From Acidobacteriota bacterium (GTDB lineage Bacteria; Acidobacteriota; Terriglobia; Terriglobales; Acidobacteriaceae), in contig JAJYBT010000138.1 in assembly GCA_021778875.1 (NCBI GenBank), positions 1 through 6,798 of the forward strand: a stretch of 6,798 nucleotides of DNA, given 5' to 3'. Below are positions 1 through 5,970 of the stretch, one piece after another. The first letter of the stretch is position 1, and every line of letters begins with the position of its first letter. Made by a program: the position numbers and the translations under genes. The notes under the pieces were generated by a model, which made no database searches, had not been told where the DNA came from, and saw only the letters and a program-made list of their open reading frames with translations.

Positions 1-69
1 TGGAGCCGCAGACTGCTGCTCATGGCCGGCGCAGGCCACGTGCGCAACCCCCGCTCGATCTTTCCCTGA
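1..69 (+). CDS. 3' end of an upstream gene (partial, product unknown)
   Basis: Frame 1 is open from the first base to a TGA at 67-69 and encodes a 22-residue tail ending in RNPRSIFP. About 19 of the 22 codons end in G or C, the pattern of the real genes in this window; the other two forward frames do not show it. Base composition turns AT-rich just after the TGA, as expected at a gene end. Nothing in the tail identifies a product. A minus-strand start at the CAT of 22-24 is possible but has no ribosome binding site. Confidence 0.35.
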   Translation, partial: WSRRLLLMAGAGHVRNPRSIFP

Positions 70-100
70 ATCGCGCAAAGTGGACAATTTCTATCCAAAA

Positions 101-118
101 TGCGCAAGTACTTGCGCA
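101..118. promoter_or_regulatory. 18-bp perfect palindrome, likely upstream activator site
   Basis: TGCGCAAGTACTTGCGCA is a perfect palindrome with two 9-bp arms and no spacer. Its centre lies about 84 bp upstream of the start site predicted from the sigma-54 promoter at 166-183. Dimeric enhancer-binding proteins of sigma-54 usually bind in that range. In other bacteria PEP-CTERM genes are known to be controlled by RpoN with the PrsK/PrsR two-component system, so a PrsR-like activator is the natural candidate. That assignment is inference. Partial copies of the arm (GCGCAA) occur at 42-47 and 73-78. Confidence 0.6.
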
Positions 119-165
119 CCCCCGCTGCAATTTATAGGTAAGACATTGATTCTAAATAAATTTCA

Positions 166-183
166 TTTGGACTGCGAATTGCT
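166..183 (+). promoter_or_regulatory. sigma-54 (RpoN) -24/-12 promoter of the PEP-CTERM gene
   Basis: The sequence reads TTTGG, eight bases, then TTGCT. The invariant GG (169-170) and GC (181-182) are separated by exactly 10 bases, as sigma-54 requires. The -24 half matches YTGG plus the G of CACG; the -12 half matches TTGCW fully. With the GC at -13/-12, transcription would start near 194 and leave a leader of about 56 bases before the ATG at 250. No convincing sigma-70 promoter was seen in the same interval. Confidence 0.65.
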
Positions 184-194
184 ATACGTCAGGT

Positions 195-206
195 CGTAAC
201 GTTACG
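195..206. repeat. 12-bp palindrome at the predicted transcription start
   Basis: CGTAACGTTACG is a perfect 12-bp palindrome beginning about one base after the start site predicted from the sigma-54 promoter. A repressor or roadblock site, or a weak hairpin at the mRNA 5' end, are both possible. Nothing else supports a function. Confidence 0.3.
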
Positions 207-249
207 GCAATTTGAAGCTAAAAATTGAGTCTCAACTCGTGGGGTGTAG

Positions 250-834
250 ATGCGCATTCAGTCAGTACGGGCCATCAGTCTACTTTTGCTTGGTTTCACT
301 CTTTCCATCGGGATGGCGCGCGCGAATAGCTTCGCGGTGCTTTTTTCCAACTCCAATGCTGCTGGCGATCCCATTGTGGGTACGGGAACCTTCAGTTTCA
401 GCGGTGCCTACGGGGACGGAACCTATCTGTTCACCAGTCTGACCAACCCCAACATCAACTTCACGGTGGACGGCTACAACTTCACCAACAGCAGTATGGA
501 TACCGCCAACCTGAGCGACGTCCAGGTCGTCATTTACGATGGCGGGACCAATTTCTACTTTGATACCAGCTGCTCCGTGACCGGCTGTTACGGTCCAAAC
601 GGTGGATCGCTGGATTTCCTCAACGCCGCAGGCAACGTGCTTTCAACCGAGCCCAGCTACGCTGGCCCTACGCCCTTAAACGAGTACTATGCCACCGTCG
701 CCGCTGATGCTCCCGACACTTCCTTCGGTTACTACGGCACGAGTATCCCGCCGTCAACACCGGAGCCTTCAAGCCTGGTGCTGCTTGGAACAGGACTGGC
801 AGGCATACTGATTCGCCGCTTCCGGCACGCATAG
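250..834 (+). CDS. secreted PEP-CTERM sorting-domain protein
   Basis: This 194-residue exported protein has the two-ended design of exosortase substrates. A signal peptide occupies residues 1-25: basic MRIQSVR, a hydrophobic stretch, then an A-R-A cleavage site before N26. The C-terminal sorting signal follows STPEPSS: Pro-Glu-Pro at 171-173, a hydrophobic helix at 176-188 (LVLLGTGLAGILI) and a basic end RRFRHA. In this family an exosortase removes the tail at the inner membrane and the protein is released or anchored with surface polysaccharide. The mature part is rich in Gly, Asn, Thr, Ser and aromatic residues, probably beta-rich, with one close cysteine pair (C108, C113). I recognise no domain in it. 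GGGG at 241-244 is a plausible ribosome binding site. A sigma-54 promoter and palindrome lie upstream. The exosortase itself is not in the window; the nearby glycosyltransferases fit the usual link to exopolysaccharide. Confidence 0.9.
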   Translation: MRIQSVRAISLLLLGFTLSIGMARANSFAVLFSNSNAAGDPIVGTGTFSFSGAYGDGTYLFTSLTNPNINFTVDGYNFTNSSMDTANLSDVQVVIYDGGTNFYFDTSCSVTGCYGPNGGSLDFLNAAGNVLSTEPSYAGPTPLNEYYATVAADAPDTSFGYYGTSIPPSTPEPSSLVLLGTGLAGILIRRFRHA

Positions 835-848
835 GTGGCGAAACACCT
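833..848. terminator. weak hairpin between convergent genes
   Basis: AGGTG, a GCGAAA loop, then CACCT form a 5-bp stem overlapping the stop codon of the PEP-CTERM gene. There is no T-run on either side, so this is not a standard intrinsic terminator. It is recorded because it is the only stem in the 53-base gap between the two convergent genes. Confidence 0.2.
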
Positions 849-887
849 GCCTCCCATGCCTTCGCAACGGCTGTCGTCAGCCCGGTC

Positions 888-2072
888 TCAGCGCGATCGG
901 GCAGCGCCTGCGCCGTGATGTCTCAACCGCTGTTGCGGCTCCCTCCCACCGCTCCGTGCGGGAGCACGGCGTGCGCGCAGTTCCGCGTAAAGCTCCTCCC
1001 ATCGATCGAGCGCCGTCTCCAGGCTGAAGTGCTCGGCCACATGCTCCCGCGCCCGTTTGCCCATCGCCTGGCGTCGTTCCGCCGGCATCTGCATCAGCCC
1101 GTCCATCGCCGCCGCCATCCGTTCTCCATCGCCTGCGGGCACAAGCCATCCAGTCTCTCCATCGGCAACGGCTTCGCGTGTCCCCGCCACGTCCGTCGCC
1201 ACCACCGGCAATGCGCATGCGCCCGCCTCCAGCAGCACCATCGGCAGACCCTCGTACCGTGATGCAAGCGCCACCCCGTCGGCAGCCTGCATCCAGCGCC
1301 TCACGTCGCGGCAAAAGCCGGCAAAGTGGACGCGCGGGCTCAACCCGAGCTGCGTCGTCATCGCGCGCAGCTCCGCCTCCAGCGGTCCCGTGCCCAGTAT
1401 CAGCAGCCGCGCCCGTGCGTTCACCCGCGCAAAGGCCCGCAGCAGCGTCGGATAGTCCTTCACCGACTCCAGGCGTCCTGCCGCGAGCCACAAAAACGCG
1501 TCTCCGGCGCCCAGCTCCTTGCGCGCCTCCACACGGATCTGCGCGCTCGGGAGCCACTGCTCCATTGCCACCCCGTTCCCCACCACGCGCAGCCGCTCCG
1601 GCTCCACCATGCCCGCCGCGCAGTGCGATGCCGCTACGGCCTGGCTCACCGCCGTCACCTGGTCCGGCAGCCACCGGCTGATCGCATACCCAAACCGGCG
1701 CCACCGTCCTCCCGTCGCGGAGCTGTGCAGCGTATCCAGAACCACCGGCGCCCGCGCCGCCAGCCGCGACCAGCGTGCGAGCCACGCCGCATGCGCCAGA
1801 TGCGCGTGCACCACATCCGGCCTCTCCCGGCACAGCCATCGATGGAACTGCAGCCATCCCCGCGGATCGGCAAGGCCTTTCCGCATGTGCAGGCTGATGA
1901 ATCCAACCCCGGCGCCGGCCAGTTCCTCGGCCGCCGCGCCGCCGCTTCCGGTCAGCGCCACCACGCTCACGCGCCATCCCCGCCGTCGCAGTCCTGCCGC
2001 CAGCAGCACGGCCTGATTCTCGGCGCCGCCAATGCGGTCCAGGCCGGGAATCACCACTGCGGCATGGTTCAC
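888..2072 (-). CDS. GT4-family glycosyltransferase
   Basis: This 394-residue retaining glycosyltransferase has a GT-B fold and is of the general WbnK/RfaG-like type. It would move a sugar from a nucleotide-sugar donor to a lipid-linked or growing glycan at the cytoplasmic face. The N-terminal acceptor domain opens with VVIPGLDRIGGAENQAVLLA, the glycine-rich first loop at 15-19, and has VVHAHLAHAAW in its middle. The donor domain begins near 190 and carries GRLESVKDY (R200, K205, phosphate contacts) and RYEGLPMVLLEAG with the EX7E pair E274/E282. NGV at 166-168 is the usual interdomain motif. The last ~25 residues are basic and low-complexity. I place the start at GTG 2072 because GGAG lies six bases upstream and the GTG overlaps the TGA of the preceding gene as GTGA. 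A GTG at 2084 is the longer option. Donor and acceptor sugars cannot be told from sequence. Confidence 0.88.
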   Translation of the reverse strand: MNHAAVVIPGLDRIGGAENQAVLLAAGLRRRGWRVSVVALTGSGGAAAEELAGAGVGFISLHMRKGLADPRGWLQFHRWLCRERPDVVHAHLAHAAWLARWSRLAARAPVVLDTLHSSATGGRWRRFGYAISRWLPDQVTAVSQAVAASHCAAGMVEPERLRVVGNGVAMEQWLPSAQIRVEARKELGAGDAFLWLAAGRLESVKDYPTLLRAFARVNARARLLILGTGPLEAELRAMTTQLGLSPRVHFAGFCRDVRRWMQAADGVALASRYEGLPMVLLEAGACALPVVATDVAGTREAVADGETGWLVPAGDGERMAAAMDGLMQMPAERRQAMGKRAREHVAEHFSLETALDRWEELYAELRARRAPARSGGREPQQRLRHHGAGAARSR

Positions 2073-2422
2073 GGCCTTCTCCACGCGTGCGCCCCGATCA
2101 ACTGCTCGTAGGCCGCCAGCGCATTCTCAAAGCTGAACTCATTTGTGCTTTGCCGCATGCCTGTTTCCGCCCGGCGCCGCCTGCGGTAGCGCGGAAACAA
2201 CGCCGCCACCGCCGCGCACAACAGCGCCACGGTAAATGAGATGGCCAGGAAGGGAAGTGCAAGAAGAAGCAGAACCAGCGAGAGCGAAAGGCGAACAAAA
2301 TCACGAAGCAAAAGGCCCTCCAGCGATCGGGCATGCAAAAATGCGCTCGATGCAATTGCGATAACGGGCAACCATGCTTGATGGAGGTGGGCGCTGCTCG
2401 ATGAAACCACGCCAAAATACAT
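2069..2422 (-). CDS. small membrane protein coupled to the following glycosyltransferase
   Basis: This is a 117-residue product of unknown function. Residues 43-76 form a continuous hydrophobic stretch with a central Leu-Pro (LLLLALPFLAISF), long enough for a bent or re-entrant helix or a tight pair. It is followed by RYRRRRR, which should stay cytoplasmic. Residues 95-110 (EFSFENALAAYEQLIG) resemble the C-terminal helix of GT4 enzymes, including the downstream gene's HFSLETALDRWEELY. The gene ends in a GTGA overlap with that gene, the best evidence that it is translated. Weak points: the ATG at 2422 lies inside an 18-bp inverted repeat, it has only CAGG as a binding site, and the first 40 codons lack the window's strong G/C third-position bias. 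The true start may be downstream, or the gene may be a remnant of a larger one. The hydrophobic part also recalls the re-entrant helix of polyprenyl-phosphate sugar transferases, but no catalytic domain follows. Confidence 0.5.
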   Translation of the reverse strand: MYFGVVSSSSAHLHQAWLPVIAIASSAFLHARSLEGLLLRDFVRLSLSLVLLLLALPFLAISFTVALLCAAVAALFPRYRRRRRAETGMRQSTNEFSFENALAAYEQLIGAHAWRRP

Positions 2423-2428
2423 TTTGGC
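2411..2428. promoter_or_regulatory. 18-bp inverted repeat over the start of the small membrane gene
   Basis: GCCAAAAT, two bases (AC), then ATTTTGGC form perfect 8-bp arms. The minus-strand ATG at 2422-2420 lies at its centre. It looks like an operator for a dimeric regulator. In RNA it could form a 7-bp stem with UGUA in the loop, partly covering the start codon. Function is inference. Confidence 0.4.
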
Positions 2429-2673
2429 CTGGCACGCCCCTGCGATCTCCGTCTCAGCAAGACCCAGACAACGCAGGAGTGACCCCGGTAACTGGTCCTT
2501 CAGTAGCGGTGGAAAATGTAGTCTTAGGAAACATCGAACGGCTTCGCTTTGTCAAGCAGGAAACATCGCTTAGGAAAAAGCCGCATGTTAATTACTTTGG
2601 GTCCATTCGTAACCACTCGCGCACGGTTCAATTCCGCTCCGCTTCAGCCGCCGCGCGCGGCTTCCTTCCCGCG
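2423..2673. other. 251-base gap between minus-strand genes, no gene seen
   Basis: The gap separates the first minus-strand glycosyltransferase from the small membrane gene. No convincing coding region was found on either strand. It holds an 11-bp direct repeat, AGGAAACATCG, at 2526-2536 and 2558-2568. A TTGACA hexamer on the minus strand (2555-2550) could be a -35 element, but no good -10 lies 16-18 bases after it. The gap is long enough to hold an independent promoter for the two downstream minus-strand genes. Confidence 0.4.
2646..2662 (-). terminator. GC-rich hairpin after a glycosyltransferase stop codon
   Basis: AGCCGC, five bases, GCGGCT form a 6-bp all-but-one GC stem starting about a dozen bases past the TAA at 2674-2676. 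No T-run follows on the minus strand, so it would be at best a weak terminator or an mRNA 3'-end stabiliser. Confidence 0.25.
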
Positions 2674-3738
2674 TTACCTGCCTCCGCTTGCGGCCTGGCC
2701 CGCCGCCAGGAATGCGTGCCGATAGCGCGCTCCCGCAGGCAGGCTCTCCAGGGCCTCGATCAGCGCCGCGGCCAGAGCTGCGCTCGATGCTTCTCTGGCC
2801 AGCCATGTTCCCTCGCGCCCGCGCAGCAGCTCAATCACTCCTCCTGATGCCGGCGTCGCCACCAGTGGCAGTCCCGCCGCCGCCGCTTCAAGCAGCGCGT
2901 TCGGCATGCCTTCGTACCGCGACGAAAGCACAAACACCGTCGCCCCCGCAAAATACCCATACGGATTGGTCAGACCGTCCGCGATGTGCACCGCGTCTTC
3001 AAGCTGATGCGAGCGGCACTGCGCCAGCAGCGCCGCTCGCTCCTTTCCCGAGCCTGCAATCACCAGATCCGCCTCCGGAAAACGCCGGCGCACCGCGGCC
3101 ATCGCCTCGATCAGCAGGTCGAATCCCTTCTCCGGAGCCAGCCGCCCCGCCGCCAGCAGATGCGGGCCCGCGCCGCTCCACGCCATCGGCGTCGCCTGCG
3201 CCGCCACAATGCCCGCGACGTCAATCGGGTTGGGCAGAACCGCCAGCCGATCCCCGGCAAGCGCGGCCTCCCGCTGCAGATCGTCGGCCATCGCGCGCGA
3301 CTGGCAGATGATGCAGTCGGCGCGCCGGTACAGCAGACGGTACAGCAGCCGCGTGTACCAGGGCACGTGTCCCTTTGTCAGAATCGCCGACACCGTTGAG
3401 TTCTGCCGCACCAGCAGGCGCGTCTTCGCCGGCAGAAAGGGACGCAGCAGCAGCACCGCGAAGCTGATCTCCGGCGCCCCGCAAAGGATCACCTCCGGCC
3501 GCAGACGCCAGATCAGCCGCAACAGCGGCAGCGCCGCCGCCCGCGCCCGGCCCGCCTTCAGCGCGTGAACCCTCACCGCGCGCGGCAGGGCCTCGGCCTC
3601 CGCCGCATCGCCCCGCGTCAACGCCACATGAACTTCAAAGCGAGCCTGCGGCAGTCCCTGCGCCACCAGCGCCATCACGCGCTGTGCGCCACCCCCGCCG
3701 GCTTGAGTTGTCAGCAGGAGCACCCTGGCGCGTTCCAC
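2674..3738 (-). CDS. GT4-family glycosyltransferase (WabH-like group)
   Basis: This GT-B fold enzyme has about 354 residues and would act on a nucleotide-sugar donor in surface-glycan assembly. The N-terminal domain begins MERARVLLLTTQAGGGGAQRVMALVAQGL, whose glycine-rich loop and AQRV are typical of the WabH-like branch. The donor domain shows LPNPID (N170), AAGRLAPEKGFDLL (R199, K204) and SSRYEGMPNALLEAAAAGLPLVAT with the EX7E pair E276/E284. I choose GTG 3738 as start: AGGAG at 3750-3746 is seven bases upstream and residue 1 then falls just before the first beta strand. The ATG at 3777 adds 13 residues (MRRENNFPLRRWS) but has no properly spaced binding site. The C-terminus ends soon after the last domain helix, without an extra tail. 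It shares its 5' region with the divergent glycosyltransferase. Sugar specificity is unknown. Confidence 0.88.
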   Translation of the reverse strand: MERARVLLLTTQAGGGGAQRVMALVAQGLPQARFEVHVALTRGDAAEAEALPRAVRVHALKAGRARAAALPLLRLIWRLRPEVILCGAPEISFAVLLLRPFLPAKTRLLVRQNSTVSAILTKGHVPWYTRLLYRLLYRRADCIICQSRAMADDLQREAALAGDRLAVLPNPIDVAGIVAAQATPMAWSGAGPHLLAAGRLAPEKGFDLLIEAMAAVRRRFPEADLVIAGSGKERAALLAQCRSHQLEDAVHIADGLTNPYGYFAGATVFVLSSRYEGMPNALLEAAAAGLPLVATPASGGVIELLRGREGTWLAREASSAALAAALIEALESLPAGARYRHAFLAAGQAASGGR

Positions 3739-3924
3739 AGACCATCTCCTCAGAGGAAAATTATTCTCCCGTCGCATCCCCCGCGAAAGATGTGTTCTCC
3801 ATCACTGAATTTTTCCGGCTAACTCATAACAATGATTGAAAACATTACATTTGTAATCTTTCTTCCTTACAGTCTGCGCTTCGGTGGCTTGATTCACCAC
3901 ACTTCTCATTCGCCCTGGCGGAAA
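3739..3924. promoter_or_regulatory. divergent intergenic region between two glycosyltransferase genes
   Basis: This AT-rich stretch separates two divergent genes and should hold both promoters. ATTACA, two bases, TGTAAT (3844-3857) is an inverted repeat with 6-bp arms. TTGAAA at 3836-3841 could be a plus-strand -35, but the hexamer 17 bases on (TTTCTT) is a poor -10. Part of the interval could be translated if the plus-strand gene starts at 3832. Confidence 0.4.
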
Positions 3925-5139
3925 ATGGCAGACTCAGTTCGATCTCTTTTCAAAATCTCTTCGTTTCACAGTGATGTGCAGCCCACCATCCTGGTCGGCA
4001 TCACCCATGCCCAAACCTGTCTCGTTCTCGCCGCCAGGTTGCGCGCCCTGCGCCACGCCGGCTTTCGTGTCCTGCTGCTCTCAAGTCCGGGCCCCCTGCT
4101 CGATCAGACCGCGGCGCGCGAGGGCGTGGAGCGGATTGCGCTGCCTATGCGGCGCGGCATCTCGCCCTTCGCCGACCTGCTCTCGTTCTTCCTGCTCTGG
4201 CGGCTGATCGGCCGCTGCAAGCCAGATCTGGTCGAGTTCAGCACCCCCAAGGCCGGCCTGCTCGGCACCGTCGCCGCCTGCTTGCGCCGCGTGCCCCGCC
4301 GCGTTTACATGCTGCGCGGCCTCAAGCTTGAGACAAGCTCCGGCCTCAAGCGCCGGATCCTGCTCGCCGCCGAACGCCTTACCACCCGCTGCGCCCACGT
4401 CGTTCTTTGCAACAGCCAGAGCCTGCGCCAGCAGGCCGTGGCGCTCGGCGTCGCTCCCGACGCCAAACTCCAGTTGCTGGGGGAGGGAAGCAGTAACGGC
4501 GTGGATGTCGATCGCTTCAGGCCCGGACCGAGCCCGGTGCGGGAGCGGTTGGGCATTCCGCAGGGCGTGCCCGTCGTAGGCTATTCGGGGCGGCTTACAC
4601 GCGACAAGGGACTGCCCGAGCTCTTTCAGGCCTTCGACCTCATCCTCTGCGCCGAGCCCGCCGCCCACCTGCTTCTCGTGGGCTGGTTCGATGTCGCTGA
4701 AGACGCCCTCGACCCGGAGTTCCGCCGCCGCATCCTCGGCCATCCGAATATCCGCTGTACCGGCTTCGTCCCCGACACCGCTCCCTACTATCGCGCCATG
4801 GATATGATGGTCCTGCCCACCTGGCGTGAAGGCTTTCCCAACGTCGTGCTCGAAGCCGCCGCCTCGGGCATCCCCGTCGTTACCACGGCCTCGACCGGCG
4901 CGCGCGACTCGGTCGTTCCCGAGGTCACCGGGCTGCTCATTCCTCCCGGCTATCCCGAGGCCATCTTTGAGGCCGTGCTCAAGCTCATTCGCGACCCGGT
5001 TCGCCGCCGCCGCATGGGCCTGGCTGCCCGCGCCTGGACTCTCGAACACTACGCCGAGTCCCGCGTGGTCGGGCTTACCGTGGACTATTACAGGAACCTC
5101 ATCGGTCGGCGGCTGCTTTCCGCCCCCGGGAACGCATGA
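3925..5139 (+). CDS. GT4-family glycosyltransferase (CapM/PglA-like)
   Basis: This is a GT-B fold enzyme of about 404 residues. Members of this group add the second or a later sugar to an undecaprenyl-diphosphate-linked glycan. Numbering from the ATG at 3832, the acceptor domain starts at PTILVGITHAQTCLVLAARLRALRHAGFRVLLLSSPG (51-87). It contains DLVEFSTPKAGLLGTVAA, the PKAG stretch common in CapM-like proteins. Next come LGEGSSNGVDVDRF (216-229), a hallmark of the group, GYSGRLTRDKGLPEL (R254, K259), and WREGFPNVVLEAAASGIPVVTT with the EX7E pair E333/E341. The start is uncertain. The 3832 ATG has no binding site and its first 31 codons are AT-rich. The 3925 ATG has only GGCGGA close by. G/C-rich codon use begins at GTG 3976, which would give MQPTILVG. 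I take 3925 as a compromise. Donor and acceptor are unknown. Confidence 0.87.
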   Translation: MADSVRSLFKISSFHSDVQPTILVGITHAQTCLVLAARLRALRHAGFRVLLLSSPGPLLDQTAAREGVERIALPMRRGISPFADLLSFFLLWRLIGRCKPDLVEFSTPKAGLLGTVAACLRRVPRRVYMLRGLKLETSSGLKRRILLAAERLTTRCAHVVLCNSQSLRQQAVALGVAPDAKLQLLGEGSSNGVDVDRFRPGPSPVRERLGIPQGVPVVGYSGRLTRDKGLPELFQAFDLILCAEPAAHLLLVGWFDVAEDALDPEFRRRILGHPNIRCTGFVPDTAPYYRAMDMMVLPTWREGFPNVVLEAAASGIPVVTTASTGARDSVVPEVTGLLIPPGYPEAIFEAVLKLIRDPVRRRRMGLAARAWTLEHYAESRVVGLTVDYYRNLIGRRLLSAPGNA

Positions 5140-5185
5140 GCCCCGTCGCGTTGTGGCTCAAACGCTCATCGGCCTCTCGATCCGC

Positions 5186-5704
5186 TCAGCCCGAGATCTC
5201 TTCGCTGCCAAACAGCTCCGGCTGCTCCTCGCCCGTCTTCGCCGCCTCTGCCCGTCTCCGGCTCGCGGCTCCGATCAGGCTCAGCACTTCAAGCTCCTGG
5301 ATCGCCTGGCGCGGCACATAAATCCGCTGCGTGTTCGAGCGCGTATCCGGTGGCGTGAGCAGCAGTCCCGCCCCGTCCACCAGCGATCGGTCGTTGGCTG
5401 CCAGGCCTTCCAGTTCGTCGCCGTCCATCAGCGTCAACCGCAGCCAGAGACCGGCCGCGCGGGGACGCACCGAGAACCGCTTGCGCTGCAGCCGCTCCGG
5501 GTTGCTCTGATCCGCGGGACCGGCAGGCAGGTCCCGCACATAGCAGACCCACTTCACCTGCTCCCATCCCACCCGCACTACCTTCCCCGTCAGATCCAGA
5601 AACTCCAGCTCCGGCTGCTGCTGCCCAAACTCCATCCCCGCATAGCCCGCGCTCCAGTCCCGCGAGAACTTACGCACAATGACGGGTTTGCGCGCCGATG
5701 CCAT
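5186..5704 (-). CDS. conserved hypothetical protein, probably acidobacterial
   Basis: This 172-residue soluble protein has no signal peptide or membrane segment. I recognise it only as a type seen in acidobacterial genomes, possibly a DUF6982-like family; this is from memory and uncertain. Residues 8-58 (VIVRKFSRDWSAGYAG ... VKWVCYVRDL) and 74-145 (RKRFSVRPRAAGLWLRLTLMDGDELEGL ... RIYVPRQAIQELEVLSLIG) read as alternating beta strands, as in small beta-barrel domains. A charged tail of about 27 residues ends QPELFGSEEISG; QPELF resembles a sliding-clamp-binding motif. The ATG at 5704 is preferred because the well-structured sequence begins there. Extending to 5806 adds a 34-residue low-complexity stretch, and neither start has a strong binding site. 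The gene is convergent with the CapM-like gene and divergent from the nucleotidyltransferase homologue. No function can be assigned; a PilZ-like regulatory fold is one possibility. Confidence 0.75.
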   Translation of the reverse strand: MASARKPVIVRKFSRDWSAGYAGMEFGQQQPELEFLDLTGKVVRVGWEQVKWVCYVRDLPAGPADQSNPERLQRKRFSVRPRAAGLWLRLTLMDGDELEGLAANDRSLVDGAGLLLTPPDTRSNTQRIYVPRQAIQELEVLSLIGAASRRRAEAAKTGEEQPELFGSEEISG

Positions 5705-5970
5705 CGCTCTGAATTGTCGCACGGACGGCCGGGCTGCGGTGGCTGATGCTGTTGCCCCTTCCGGCTCTCCGTCCGCAAATGTCCATCCGGCCGGCCGCCG
5801 AATCATTCAGGCGCTCCTGCGCATCCAATACGGTTTGGCCTCACTTCATAACTGGTCATTCTGCTCGACTTGTGTTAATGTTTGTGTTTGCCGGTTTCTT
5901 TGGATTGCCCGTAAGGGCTGCAACATCAGAGATTTGGCTCAAGGCGAGGATGGCGGAAACAGGTTAGCGC
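5705..5970. promoter_or_regulatory. divergent intergenic region upstream of the nucleotidyltransferase homologue
   Basis: This 266-base interval lies between divergent starts. The half next to the plus-strand gene (5820-5935) is AT-richer and is the probable promoter region. Poorly matched hexamers such as TTGGCC followed 17 bases later by ATTCTG are present, but I cannot name a promoter with confidence. No inverted repeat longer than 8 bp was found. Confidence 0.35.

Noticed and set aside
877..1977. Long minus-strand open frame of 366 codons within the glycosyltransferase gene
   Set aside because: It is an Arg/Gly/Ala-rich, low-complexity translation in another frame of a gene with clear GT4 motifs; GC-rich coding DNA commonly gives such open shadow frames.
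1326..2111. Plus-strand open frame of 261 codons opposite the glycosyltransferase
   Set aside because: It is antisense to the GT4 gene, rich in Arg, His, Pro and Gln, and has no recognisable motifs.
2550..2555. Minus-strand TTGACA as part of a sigma-70 promoter
   Set aside because: No acceptable -10 hexamer occurs 16-18 bases downstream, so it is mentioned only as a possible -35.
2374..2847. Plus-strand open frame of 157 codons across the 2423-2673 gap
   Set aside because: It crosses the antisense side of two minus-strand genes, has no ribosome binding site or domain, and shows no consistent third-position bias.
4081..5049. Minus-strand open frame of 322 codons opposite the CapM-like gene
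   Set aside because: It is antisense to conserved GT4 motifs; the apparent protein is a codon-bias mirror with no domain.
5879..5967. Possible 29-codon signal-peptide-like leader ORF (MFVFAGFFGLPVRAATSE...) ending just before the ATG at 5971
   Set aside because: It has a hydrophobic start and Ala-rich cleavage-like site but no ribosome binding site and no sign of attenuation structures; an AT-rich promoter region can give this by chance.
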